NCBI GenBank assembly: GCA_019916065.1
Contig: CM034236.1
Span: forward strand, 15,081,167-15,145,166
Direction: 5' to 3'
Length of the DNA stretch: 64,000 bases
Origin: Vitellaria paradoxa
Lineage: Eukaryota; Streptophyta; Magnoliopsida; Ericales; Sapotaceae
This document shows positions 11,766-21,038 of the stretch, piece after piece; within the stretch, counting starts at the first letter, position 1, and each line of letters starts with the position of its first letter. Made by a program: the position numbers and the translations under genes. The notes below the pieces were generated by a model. That model made no database searches and had not been told where the DNA came from. It saw only the letters and a program-made list of their open reading frames with translations.

Positions 11766-12532
11766 TGAAAATATGTACTATGCTGATAACAATCCCAAAC
11801 AACCAATCCACAAACACACAGTGATGGAAGGCGAGATAAACAAAATGAAGTAACCCACGAAGGGAAACCTTAAACAAAACTTTCACTAAAATCAAACGTT
11901 GGTTACAAACTCACACTCTCAATAGATTGACTCCTTGACTCTATACTCTGTTGACGTTTGCTCGACTACTTGATTCACCAACTCCTTTAGTGAAAGCTCT
12001 TCGACTCCTCAAAGGCACAACACCGAATCCTCGGCAACCTCTCGTGTTGAATCCTCAGCTCTTTAAAGATTCGAACTCCTTTGAATCACACAGATGAAAG
12101 AATGCTTGGCTAAGTTGTTGAGAGAACTTTCTGACTTTTCTCACTCACAAACTTGATGTGATTATCTCTCAATGAAACCCTGAAGTTGTCCAATATATAT
12201 AACCACAAAAACCGGGCCAACTCAGGTTAAAAAAAGTAGAAGATAGTGTTGGAAATAGTACCTCACGGGAAGGGAGCACCCCTGGCCTTCCCGCGATCTT
12301 CCGCGTGGGCTTCCCGCGAATCAGAGCAGTCTTCCCGCACGGCCAAAGTACAGAAAACACCTCTCAGCTTTTTTCTGCAGCAAAGTGCGGCCTTCTCGCG
12401 TAATTCAATTCTGAACCTCTTCAGGACTTTTAGCCACTTTGGAAACTTGATTTTCTGAGGCCTTTTAGAATTCTAATCTTCTTAAGAATCTAGTGTCTTA
12501 GCCTACACTAAGTCTAAAGTACAAACAATTCA
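11766..12532 (-). repeat. LTR of a copia element (minus strand), 767 bp
   Basis: The right border on the minus strand is fixed by the adjacent primer-binding site. On the + strand the LTR starts TGAAAATATG at 11766, and a matching TTCA is found at 12529-12532, giving TG...CA ends with a short inverted repeat. The internal GC-rich patch near 12260-12350 stands out from its AT-rich surroundings. A minus-strand TATA-like TATATATTGG lies near 12189-12198. No second LTR is present nearby, so the element is truncated inside gag. Confidence 0.6.
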
Positions 12533-13084
12533 ATTTGATCATGGATTTTGCCAATTTACAAGTTTAGCCTTAACAATTTTAGCGACTTTGCTCAATTTTC
12601 ACACAAACATAGTTAATTTGCATATTTAGTTGAAATGGGCTGGAAGAAAAGCTTGAACATGAATATTTATCTGCAAAAATCATTTTACCATGCTTAAATT
12701 TTGAATTCTTCTCTTGATTTTGTTATTTGTTAAATACTTTTAGAAAAGGATGGTGAAAGTAAAAGTTTTGGTCCAATGTGAATTTACGAGTTCTAATTCT
12801 AAATTCTTTTTACGAATTTGTTCATTGTTAGCGATTTTGGAAAATAATTTTAAAAGTAAAAATCTATGTTGAATTTCCAAAGTTTAACATCTAAATTTCT
12901 TTTAACGCAAATTCTTAGGAATTATAGCACTACTATGGATCTACCTGTGAGTTCTATTTCGTGAATTTTATTCTAGCATGAACTACAATTGGGTAGGTGA
13001 ATTTAGATTGGGCCACCATTTGTGTTGGGTGGACTTAGGATGCTTTGTACTACCCAATTGTAGGTTTTCAGGCTTACCCTTGTA
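12533..13084. other. Unassigned AT-rich interval inside the composite block
   Basis: About 550 bp between the copia LTR and the decayed Athila ORF. It may be the internal leader of the Athila fragment, but no ORF, repeat or RNA gene could be supported. Confidence 0.4.
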
Positions 13085-14170
13085 TTGATTAGATGCTATT
13101 GCTTTGCTTGTAGACAATGGGTCCTAGAAAACTGCCAGCTCACCGAAATATTTCTCGAATTGACTATGATGATCATAGGCTCTTATAAGAAAAAAGAAAC
13201 TAATTTTGGGAAGTTTTGGGAGAAAAAGGCTATTATCTTAGAAAGATTTTGGGAAATTGAAGACTTTCGAGGGGAAGAATTTGAGCAGTATTAGATTTTT
13301 TTTGAGAGGGGTTGGCTTCAATTTGCTCATTTTCAACCTAGTTATATACCTGAGGTAGTTAGGGAGTTTTGTGTCCATCTCATTAAGTTTGAGGAGGATG
13401 AGGGAAATGTCATCCATAGTTATGTAAGGGGAGCTAATATAGATATCACTCCTGCTCACTTTGCCAAAATATTAAACCTTCCTCATCCCGGTATGCCTGA
13501 TTTCCCCTTTGCCCTTGGAGAAACCCTATCCATGCAAACTATTGCACATGAAATTTTATTAGAAGGGATAAACTGGCCAGCTAAGGGTCAAGTTAAAGTT
13601 GCTAATCTGAACAACAAATACTAGCCTATTCACATGTTTAGTTATTCAAATTTACTCCCTTTAGGATGCACTTCTGAGTATGGTGAGTGTCGAGCTTAGT
13701 TCATTTATGCAATTAGCATGGGGAAAGTGATTGATTTACCTCTCTACCTTTGGGAGTACTTAAAGAATTTTCAAGAGCACCCCAAGAGGCAGGGAGGCAT
13801 TCCATTTGGGGGCTTTCTAGCTGAGTTGTTTAGGAGCTATCATGTGAATCTCCCAATTGATTTACAAATAGCTGTATCATTGGGTGCCCTCAATTATCAG
13901 TCTTTTATGAAAGCTAGGTTACCATCTGAGAGAGGGAGGAAAAGACAAGCCACTGCTCCATATCATAAAGAAGGGGAAAGCTCTTAGGCTAAACCTTAAG
14001 GACAAGAAGCAGTGGAGGAAGTCACAATTCATCAACTAGTAGAGATGCTTAGGAGCCAGGGTACTTGACTTGATCACATTGAGGCTATCATAAATGAGAA
14101 CAACTAGCCACTTTGGAGCCTTTATGAGCATTAGTTTGGCATTGGAGCTCCATTTCCACCACCTCAGTAG
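13085..14170 (+). pseudogene. Decayed Athila second ORF with nine in-frame stops
   Basis: From about 13085 one frame has clear similarity to the plant transposon-protein domain, for example ERGWLQFAHFQPSYIPEVV and GGIPFGGFLAELFRSYHVN, paralleling the intact-looking ORF at 4956-6224. An ATG at 13117 (MGPRKLPAHRNISR) looks like the original start but is in another frame, so one indel lies near 13180. From 13292 to 14170 the frame is kept without any shift, yet it has nine stops: TAG at 13292, 13622, 13697, 13985, 14105, 14132 and 14168, TAA at 13997 and TGA at 14066. The last may be the genuine terminator. The same stops occur in the second block, so they predate its duplication. Confidence 0.75.
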
Positions 14171-14499
14171 ATAGATTTTGATGATGTCACTTTTCACTTT
14201 TTATATATATCTTTTTTTGAGAATTTAGAGAGTGAACTGTTTGAATGTGTGTTGGTTATTTCATTCTTATTTTGTAATTTAACACTCATGATGAATGTCA
14301 TAACCTACGTGCATGTTCTTTAATTATGTTTTACTTTATTTATTATTTTTAGAAATTTTAATTGCCCTTTTTTCTGTTTTATTTTTCTGTTATTTCTAGT
14401 TACCTCATGTTTGGCACTACTTTATTATGGAACATTATTGTTGAGACTAGTTTGAATTGATTTTATAGCACAGGTTGAAAATGTTTGACACATCTAACA
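14171..14499. other. Non-coding stretch after the decayed Athila ORF
   Basis: AT-rich sequence with a short TATATATA run near 14201; no ORF or repeat is supported. It is probably the 3' internal region of the same Athila fragment. Confidence 0.4.
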
Positions 14500-16080
14500 T
14501 CATCATTAAAGAGCAAAAAAGTGAAAACCTTATGACCGCTTCTAATTAGTGCGTCTAAATAACCCCCAAGTGTAAGGGTGTGCGGTGTAGTTTTAAACTC
14601 GGTGAGTCCGAGGTCGAATCCACAGGGAATCTAATGTTAATTTTTTCCTAAGTTATTTTGGTTTAATTAATTTACTATTTTAATTTATTAAACGAAAAGA
14701 TTAAAGGTTTGATTTGGTTTTGAAAGATTGTTTACAAAATAAAATAAGGCTAATAAACTAAACATAACAACTCAATAAAACATAAATTTAAACTAAATAA
14801 TTTAATACCAACTAATTAACTATTGAAAACTAATAAAATACTAAAAGCAGAATTTAAATTCAGTTTTAACAAATCTAATGAACGCATATTGATTTAGCTT
14901 ACAAATTAGGGCGGATCCAATTTTTAGGTTGAATAACAAAGTTTACCTCGGATTGAAATCACATTTAGGATTAATAACCCAGTAAAGATTTTCAATAGAG
15001 ATTATTTAAATAAAAAGTTCCCTCAACCCAAAATCTCGTTTAGGATAAATAGGTTGGTAAAGATCTTCAATAAAAATCCATTTGAAAATTAGTTTAGCTC
15101 AATCCGAAATCACGTTTAGGATAAATGGATTGGTAAGAATATTCAACAAAAACTCATTTGATTCGGATTTATTTTTATTTATTTCAAAAGTATTAAGAAA
15201 GTTTTAATCTTATAAAATTATCAGGGATTTCAGAGAATGTGATCAATTTTATAAGTTTTCAAAAGCTTTTGTATAAATGAAAATTGAATCCGTATAAATG
15301 TATTCAACCTTAGTTTTGGATCCGCCCATCTTTGATGAGCTAAATCAATACAAACTCTTAATCTAACACTATAACAATCAAATAAACAAAATAATGAAAA
15401 AGTAGAGGAAGAGATACATACTTCATAGATGAACTCATGAAAATGAATATGCAAACTTCAATCCACAAACTTGAATGTACAGAAACTCTCCTTCTCTAAA
15501 AATCTCTATTCAGAAAATAAAACTAAAACTAAACTATCTTTAAAAAAAAAAAAAAAAAAACTTCTGTAATAAAACATTCTCTGCCGAAATCGCCCCTCCT
15601 CCCATTTTATGTCAATCTCTATCTCTATATATATAAATTACATCAAATCGATTCTCCATATGGCATTCCGTAGCATTGCCAAAAACAAAACAATTACTGT
15701 ATTTTTCCATTCGAAATTGCCATTCACGAAGCTGTGATTTTGGATCTGTATATAGAGGTGGTCCAGACCAGAAGCGGGGGTGTTTGGACGAAATAGAGAC
15801 GTTAGAGCCTTGAAGAGATGGTCCAAACCAAGGGTTGGGTGGTTGGGACCATGGGAGAGAGGGTTGGGACCGTACCTTAGGCTACTTTTTTGTCATTTTA
15901 TTCAAAAACACATCCCGTTCTTCTCAAATCTGTGAATTAAAGAAGGGTCAAAACTTCATCTCCACCATTCAGAATGAAGATCTTTGTGTCTGCAAGCTAC
16001 TGTTAAAATTTGAGGCTGATCCAACAGTTGATTGTCGTGCAATTACTGTTTAAAGTTGCTGTGCTAGGCAAAGAAATTCT
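14500..16080 (-). repeat. LTR-like remnant, opposite orientation
   Basis: The + strand has CCCCCAAGTGTAAGG (about 14564) and GTCGAATCCACAGGG (about 14612). These are the inverted counterparts of CACTTGGGGG and CCCTGTGGATATGAC near the end of the LTR at 8053-9594, so this looks like the end of a related LTR on the minus strand. A minus-strand TATA-like box lies in CTATATATATAAATT (15631-15645). A long A run is at about 15542-15560. Both outer borders are uncertain. Short ORFs inside it, on both strands, look like chance. Confidence 0.5.
14945..15165. repeat. Three tandem copies of a ~75-bp repeat within the LTR-like remnant
   Basis: The motif ATC-x-C-x-TTTAGGAT recurs with the TTTAGG core at 14964, 15039 and 15115, spacings of 75 and 76 bp. 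Each is followed by a conserved GGTAA/GTAAAGAT and TTCAA-AAA segment. Such tandem repeats are common in LTR U3 regions, where they can act as enhancers; that role is not shown here. Confidence 0.7.
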
Positions 16081-16259
16081 GCACATTTTCTATTTTTTTT
16101 TCCTCTCGTTCAAGCTAATGTTCCTCCTCTACTTTTCCACTATCTTCACTCTTTTTCATGCTTTTTTTTGTATTTTCAAATATAAATAAAATTAAACTTC
16201 AAATATATTTAAATAAAATAAAATTGCATGATATAAATCTAAATTATAGCTAAATGATT

Positions 16260-16588
16260 ACACTTTTCAAGTGTAACCACCTTGCACTTTACTCAACTAG
16301 TGACAATGGGATTGAAAGTTTAGAGGTAGATTTAGATGAATGGCTTGATGAGGTATTTGCGGAGACCAATTTCTTACCTTTGCCAATCTAGTACCCTCCC
16401 ATATTTCTCATACAACCACATTAGTTTTTTGAGGGATTGGGAAGGGACGGTGTTAACTTAGACCTTTTAGTTAGAATGGAACATGCGGAAATAAATATAG
16501 CCATTAAGTGGCTTGATGCACCTACTTATGGCACTGGCACTGAGTCCACCCTAGCAACATTTTATCCCAATTTGTAATTAGACTAAGA
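16260..16588 (+). pseudogene. Unidentified coding remnant at the right end of the composite block
   Basis: One frame is open for about 100 codons apart from two TAG stops (16389-16391 and 16422-16424). It reads for example ESLEVDLDEWLDEVFAET and later VRMEHAEINIAIKWLDAP. I do not recognise the family; it could be a piece of a retrotransposon gag or of a captured host gene. The frame runs across the junction with array DNA at 16555/16556, so the real coding part ends at or before that point. Confidence 0.4.
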
Positions 16589-17660
16589 TAAAAAATTTAG
16601 CTCACAAATGTTTATCATACTTTTTCTAAAGCCGTAATCCTTGTAAATCTCCTAATGTGATCTTTAACAATTGTTGTATTAATGTAACGAGTAGTTTAAC
16701 ATAATTTGGCTTATCCCAAGATTTTTTTGATTTTTTGTTTATTGATCTATGATAGTAGATTTTATAGCATATTAAATTAATTAAAATTAATAAATAAATG
16801 TTACAACAAAATTGAAATCTAATTTAAATTATATAAAGTGATAAAAAAATTGTTTGACAGAGATATAGAGAAAGAAATAACAATAACGTCTTTCATTCTT
16901 TTATCTCGTTTTTTTTTAGATATGATTTTTCTTAGTTTTTTATCTCAGTTTTTTCGAGAAATGTTTTCACTGATTTTTTTATCACGGTTTTTTTATGAGA
17001 TGGTTTTCACTCGTCTTTTACCTGGGTGTTTTTTCTTAGAGCTAGTTTCCACTAATCTTTTATCTTATTTATAATAAAATTACAGTTTTGACAAAATTGA
17101 GAGAGAAAGTATTAAAATTAACCTTTTATCTCAGTTTTTTAATTAGACTAAGATAAAAATTTAGCTCACAAATTTTTATCATACTTTTTCTAATACCGTG
17201 ATCTTTATAAATCTCCTAATGTGATGTTTATCAATTATCGTATTAATATAATGAATAGTTCAACATAATTTGGCTTATCTTATCAAACCATAAATTATAT
17301 GTTTTCCACAATTATGCAAGTTAGTGAAGTCCCACGAGACATATGCAAAAGGTTTTATTTTGATTGCTTTTTCTTTTTTTTTTTTTTTGTGGCGCAAGAC
17401 TGTTTTCCATAGACTAAATTGGAGCCTACAGGAGTTACGACTAGAAAATAGTTAGAAGATACGTAGGTGTGAACAAATTGTGAGATTAATGACAACCGGA
17501 CCTAGAATGAAATTCTTATTTCTACTTGTGATTTTCATTGATTTTTTGGTTTTCGAAACATTATGTCATTTCTAGTTCGGTACACCATATAAAGTTAGAT
17601 GATTCACTCCCATGGAGCGATCAATCCCGTATTTCGTCGGAATGAACTTATGTTAATTTC
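16556..17660 (+). repeat. Array sub-repeats upstream of gene A
   Basis: Two related segments follow one another: the end of one at 16556-16720 and a full second one to about 17300, each with the AT-rich module ending ATAATTTGGCTTATC. The minisatellite-like part at about 16890-17070 has degenerate monomers of about 38 bp (TTTTATCTCG ... GAGATG-TTTTCACT). A poly(T) tract of variable length lies at about 17370-17388 before a conserved GTGGCGCAAGACTG. ORFs in this AT-rich repeat are chance products of the motif and are not annotated. Confidence 0.7.
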
Positions 17661-17733
17661 TTAAATGGATGAACTTATATTTTCATTTTGTCAAAAACAA
17701 AAGATAGAAAGGGAAAGACATGCAAGGAAACAG

Positions 17734-18068
17734 CACGTGCAGTTTCATATTTAAATTCGAAGCTAATGTCTAAATTTTAGTGCTAAATTCGCTTATTAGT
17801 TTTCTACCTCAATGACGTCTATTTCTCGGCTAACACAGCCGCATGTGCATGCGGTCTGCTTTTAAAATTTTCATTTTTTTTTATCTCCTAGTACAAGGCC
17901 TTCAGGTTCATGCAGAGAATTTCGTTTTCTATATGGCGAAATCAAAAAGTGAGATTGAGAGAAAATCCATGGGGTGTCATTAATTCCGAAAGGTCATATG
18001 AAATGTACATTTAAGCATCATTAAAGTCCTCAAAGGATCGGTTACACGCCTTTATCCAACTATATAAA
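17734..18068 (+). promoter_or_regulatory. Promoter of gene A
   Basis: A perfect G-box CACGTG is at 17734-17739, an ACGT-core bZIP-like TGACGTC at 17813-17819, a perfect 7-bp inverted repeat CCGCATG-TG-CATGCGG at 17839-17854, and a TATA box TATATAAA at 18061-18068, 92 bp before the ATG. Transcription would start near 18093-18100, leaving a 5' leader of about 55 nt. Factor binding is inferred from motifs only. Confidence 0.6.
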
Positions 18069-18152
18069 CCTTGCACATAGCGCCCTGTGAACCCAGGCCA
18101 ATTCCAACCTACTAATTCAAACACTCGGCCTATCTTTATCAAAAGAAAAATA

Positions 18153-18656
18153 ATGTCTATCCGGCAGCCCGTACGAAACCAGATGGCGGAAATATTCGTT
18201 GGCATGCTCTCACTCCTTGTTGCATGTGGCATGGCGCATGCTAGACTAGACGTGTACAACCACACAATTAACCAAACACTAGTATTAGACAAATTGAGTG
18301 CTTTAACCAGGGATCCGAAGCATCCGTGGTACAAGCAACCGTTGCCTGTGGAGGCTTATCCAGGATTCTTTGATTTTTTGACCGCTTGTCTCGATCGTTT
18401 AGGTCAAAAGGAATGCGTACACCACGTTTTCAATGAAATGGTCGGAATCGAAAAAAATCTGAAAGATTTTAACTGCAGTTGTACGGTTAAGGAAATAGGG
18501 CATAATTGTATCATGGGATTGGCAGGGCTTACTGGTCATTTTAAAAAGTTCGAGGGTACTGCTCCTCATATCTACGCCCTGGCTAGCGAACTGTTTTTTA
18601 CAACTAAGAAGCTAACGAATTGCCCTGCACCGGAACCTACTCCGACTATGCCCTGA
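18153..18656 (+). CDS. Gene A: secreted prolamin-like/ECA1-type cysteine-rich protein
   Basis: The protein has 167 residues in a single exon. I start at the first ATG after the TATA box (AAAAATAATGTC); the open frame extends 22 codons upstream only by using a GTG. A charged N-terminus precedes a hydrophobic stretch (residues 11-27), and an AHA motif at 28-30 suggests signal cleavage there. A second ATG at 18183 would also give a usable signal peptide. Six cysteines follow at 79, 88, 108, 110, 119 and 157. The C-x8-C-x19-CxC-x8-C pattern resembles the prolamin-like (PF05617) proteins of plant egg and embryo-sac cells, with CxC for CC. Sequons lie at N36, N40 and N107. The tail is PAPEPTPTMP. 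Copy-specific residues are V16, C25, H37, R82, F106, T111, I120, N156 and T163. Function is unproven; a non-specific lipid-transfer-like protein is an alternative. Confidence 0.65.
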   Translation: MSIRQPVRNQMAEIFVGMLSLLVACGMAHARLDVYNHTINQTLVLDKLSALTRDPKHPWYKQPLPVEAYPGFFDFLTACLDRLGQKECVHHVFNEMVGIEKNLKDFNCSCTVKEIGHNCIMGLAGLTGHFKKFEGTAPHIYALASELFFTTKKLTNCPAPEPTPTMP

Positions 18657-20030
18657 GTCTATATGCACACGAATGTTACTGTATCAGATGATCTAAGATG
18701 GTGTTTAATGTATATTGATTTAATCCTACGTCCAAGCGTTAGATGTTTATTATATTTGTTTCTCAAATAATTAGTGCGGTTTACTACAATGCCAAGTACA
18801 ATTATAAAGATAATTCCACACTAATCTTCTTTATAATGCATCCTGGCAACATGATCGACAAACTTACAGTAGTCACACGCTAAAAGTGTGATCTTTTTAT
18901 GTAAAAACTGAGATGAAAAAAAATTTCACATCACTTTTTATCAATTTTGATCTCGCTTTCTTTAAAAAACAGTGGTAAAAAATAGACAAATGATCACGCT
19001 GAAAAAAATTGGATTATTTTAAGAATAATAAAAATTCACATGGTAACTTACTATTATGCCATCGTGACATCATGTGACGCCTTGTGATCCTGACAATCTT
19101 ATATATTTGATATTTTTTTGTTGGTATTGAGAATTGAACTCGTGCCATTTTTTGGAAGTTAGCATGCTTGACCGCTAGCCCAAACGATCATTTATATATA
19201 CATTTTACATATTAATATACATAAACAAATTTTTATCGTTTTTGGGATTGCAAAAAGTAGTAAAATTATATTGTTTTAATTTAATTATTTTAAGTTTTTT
19301 ACAATAATTTATTATCACTTTTGCCAACCAATTAGTAGCTAAAAGTTACACTTTTCCGATCAATTAGTTGAGAGAAAAGATAAAAAAATTTACTATTATG
19401 TAATTATTTTAACTTTTTGTAATAATTTGAAATCATAACCAATATATGCAATCAAGCGACTTAATCAATAATTTATGAAATATCCATCATATTTAATTAA
19501 AAAAGATCTTAAATCCTTTTCTCATTTTCCTTTAGTTCTTGTGTATAGCACAAATTTAATCATGACTCACAGTTTACAAAATATTTTTTTCATTCCTATT
19601 ATATTTTTAAAAGTAATTAGACTGCATTTAGTTTTAGTTTTGGAAAATTATTGTTCAGAATAAAATTTTTGAAAACTATTTTAAGAATTTGATTTGTAAT
19701 ACAAAAAATATTTTCAATGGTTATATTTCAAAGTGAATTCTAAAAAGACAAAAAAATTAAAATTTTTATTGTTTTTATTTCAACATTTTTATCACTTCCA
19801 ACAAAATGTAAAATAATGTCACTTTTTAATATAATTAATATTAATGATACAATAAACATTTATTAGATATTAAATATTTAATATTCACGTGGCAATAATT
19901 CATACAAACTATGAAGGCTGCTCCCATATTTTCATTGAAAAAAATAACGATTATACATGTAGCATTATTTAAATCTGATTTGGTAAATTTAGTTTTAGCA
20001 TTAATCTAAAAACATTTGTGTCTATTCATC
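18657..20030 (+). repeat. 3' spacer of gene A (short form)
   Basis: After the stop there are about 190 bp shared by all units, then at ACATGATCGAC (about 18849) the sequence joins DNA that in units B, G and H lies beyond a long insert. The rest is AT-rich and shared by all units, with motifs such as AAAGTGTGATCTTTTTATG and the SINE-like segment at about 19115-19195. A 62-codon ORF at 19475-19663 is not preserved in most other units. No gene is supported. Confidence 0.6.
19115..19195 (-). repeat. tRNA-derived SINE-like segment, present in every unit
   Basis: On the minus strand TTGGGCTAGCGGTCAAG (19167-19183) resembles a tRNA/SINE A box and CGAGTTCAATTCTC (19129-19142) a B box. The two are about 25-30 bp apart, and the segment is followed by an A-rich stretch. 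This is typical of the head of a plant tRNA-derived SINE. Equivalent segments lie at about 27133-27213, 31310-31395, 35090-35175, 38870-38955, 49343-49425, 57363-57445 and 62940-63020. In the C, D and E units the B box has extra changes. The body and 3' end of the SINE cannot be delimited, and a degenerate tRNA gene is the alternative. Confidence 0.45.
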
Positions 20031-21038
20031 TAAGATGGTAGGTTTTATTGCATAATAAATTAATTAAAATTAATAAATAAATGTTATAACAAAATTTATG
20101 AAATCTAATTTAAATTACATAAAGTGGTAAACAAAGTTGTTTGATAGAAATTTGGAGAAAGAAATAACAATATTGTCCCTCATTCTTTTATCTCTCCTTT
20201 TTTTTAAATATGATTTTTCTCATTTTTTTTATCTCTATTTTTTCTAGAGATGTTTCCGCTGAACTTTTATCTCAATTTTTTTTAAAAGATGGTTTTTATT
20301 AATCTTTGAACTTGATTTTTTCTGGAGATGATTTCCACTGGTCATTTATCTTATTTTAAATACAAATACTGTTTTAACAAAACTGAGATAGAAAATATTA
20401 AAAGTAACATTTTATCTCAATTTGTAATTAGATTAAGATAAAAAATTTAGCTCACAAATGTTTATCATACTTTTTCTAAAGCCGTAATCCTTGTAAATCT
20501 CCTAATGTGATCTTTAACAATTGTTGTATTAATGTAACGAGTAGTTTAACATAATTTGGCTTATCCCAAGATTTTTTTGATTTTTTGTTTATTGATCTAT
20601 GATAGTAGATTCTATAGCATATTAAATTAATTAAAATTAATAAATAAATGTTACAACAAAATTGAAATCTAATTTAAATTATATAAAGTGATAAAAAACA
20701 TTTTTGACAGAGATATAGAGAAATAAATAACAATAACGTCTTTCATTCTTTTATCTCGCTTGTTTTTAGATATGATTTTTCTTAGTTTTTTATCTCAGTT
20801 TTTTCTAGGGATGTTTTCACTGATTTTTTATCATGGTTTTTTTATGAGATGGTTTTCACTCCTTTTTTACCTGGGTGTTTTTTCTTAGAGCTAGTTTCCA
20901 CTAATCTTTTATCTTATTTATAATAAAATTACAGTTTTGACAAAATTGGGAGAGAGAGTATTAAAATTAACCTTCTATCTCAGTTTTTTAATTAGACTAA
21001 GATAAAAAGTTTAGCTCACAAATTTTTATCATACTTTT
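20031..21038 (+). repeat. Array sub-repeats between A and B, left part
   Basis: Two direct copies of a module of about 540 bp: about 20031-20575 and 20576-21038 (the second is interrupted by the solo LTR). Each has AATTAATTAAAATTAATAAA, then AGAAATAACAATA, then four to five monomers of about 38 bp, then the ATTAGATTAAGATAAAAA module. No gene is supported. Confidence 0.65.

Larger units (their letters stand above)
10995..16555. mobile_element. Composite transposon-debris block replacing a gene unit (copy 1)
   Basis: On the left, array sequence runs to GGATGAACTTA, a point about 500 bp upstream of where the gene ATG should be. On the right, array sequence resumes at AACATTTTATCCCAATTTG (16556), which corresponds to position 20404 in the A-B interval, about 1.75 kb past the gene. 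In an ordinary unit these two points are about 2.74 kb apart and enclose a gene. Here that segment is absent and 5.56 kb of mixed retrotransposon fragments sit in its place: a minus-strand copia gag and LTR, a plus-strand Athila second ORF, a minus-strand LTR-like piece, and another coding remnant. No target-site duplication flanks the block, so it was not a single clean insertion. Confidence 0.75.

Noticed and set aside
12169..12458. ORFs on both strands in the GC-rich part of the copia LTR
   Set aside because: They overlap each other inside an LTR with defined ends and show no recognisable domain.
15835..16053. 72-residue + strand ORF in the LTR-like remnant
   Set aside because: No domain; it lies in the LTR-like region near its edge, and its conservation in copy 2 is explained by the 30-kb duplication.
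16838..17074. ORFs of 60-80 residues in the sub-repeats (for example 10151-10390, 16838-17074, 36597-36833)
   Set aside because: They are Phe/Leu/Ile/Ser-rich translations of the TTTTATCTC minisatellite, vary in length between units, and overlap repeats.
18087..18152. N-terminal 22-codon extension of the array protein
   Set aside because: It would need a GTG start. The first ATG after the TATA box is at 18153, in a favourable context, and the extension only reflects an open 5' leader.
18011..18334. A 107-residue minus-strand ORF opposite every copy of the array gene
   Set aside because: It lies antisense to the 5' half of the gene and promoter, is shortened in G and H by small changes, and has no independent evidence such as a promoter or domain. 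It is a shadow of the conserved gene sequence.
19129..19183. Functional tRNA gene
   Set aside because: Box motifs are present, but a full cloverleaf with paired acceptor and anticodon stems could not be folded by eye, and the segment drifts freely between units, which fits a SINE remnant better.
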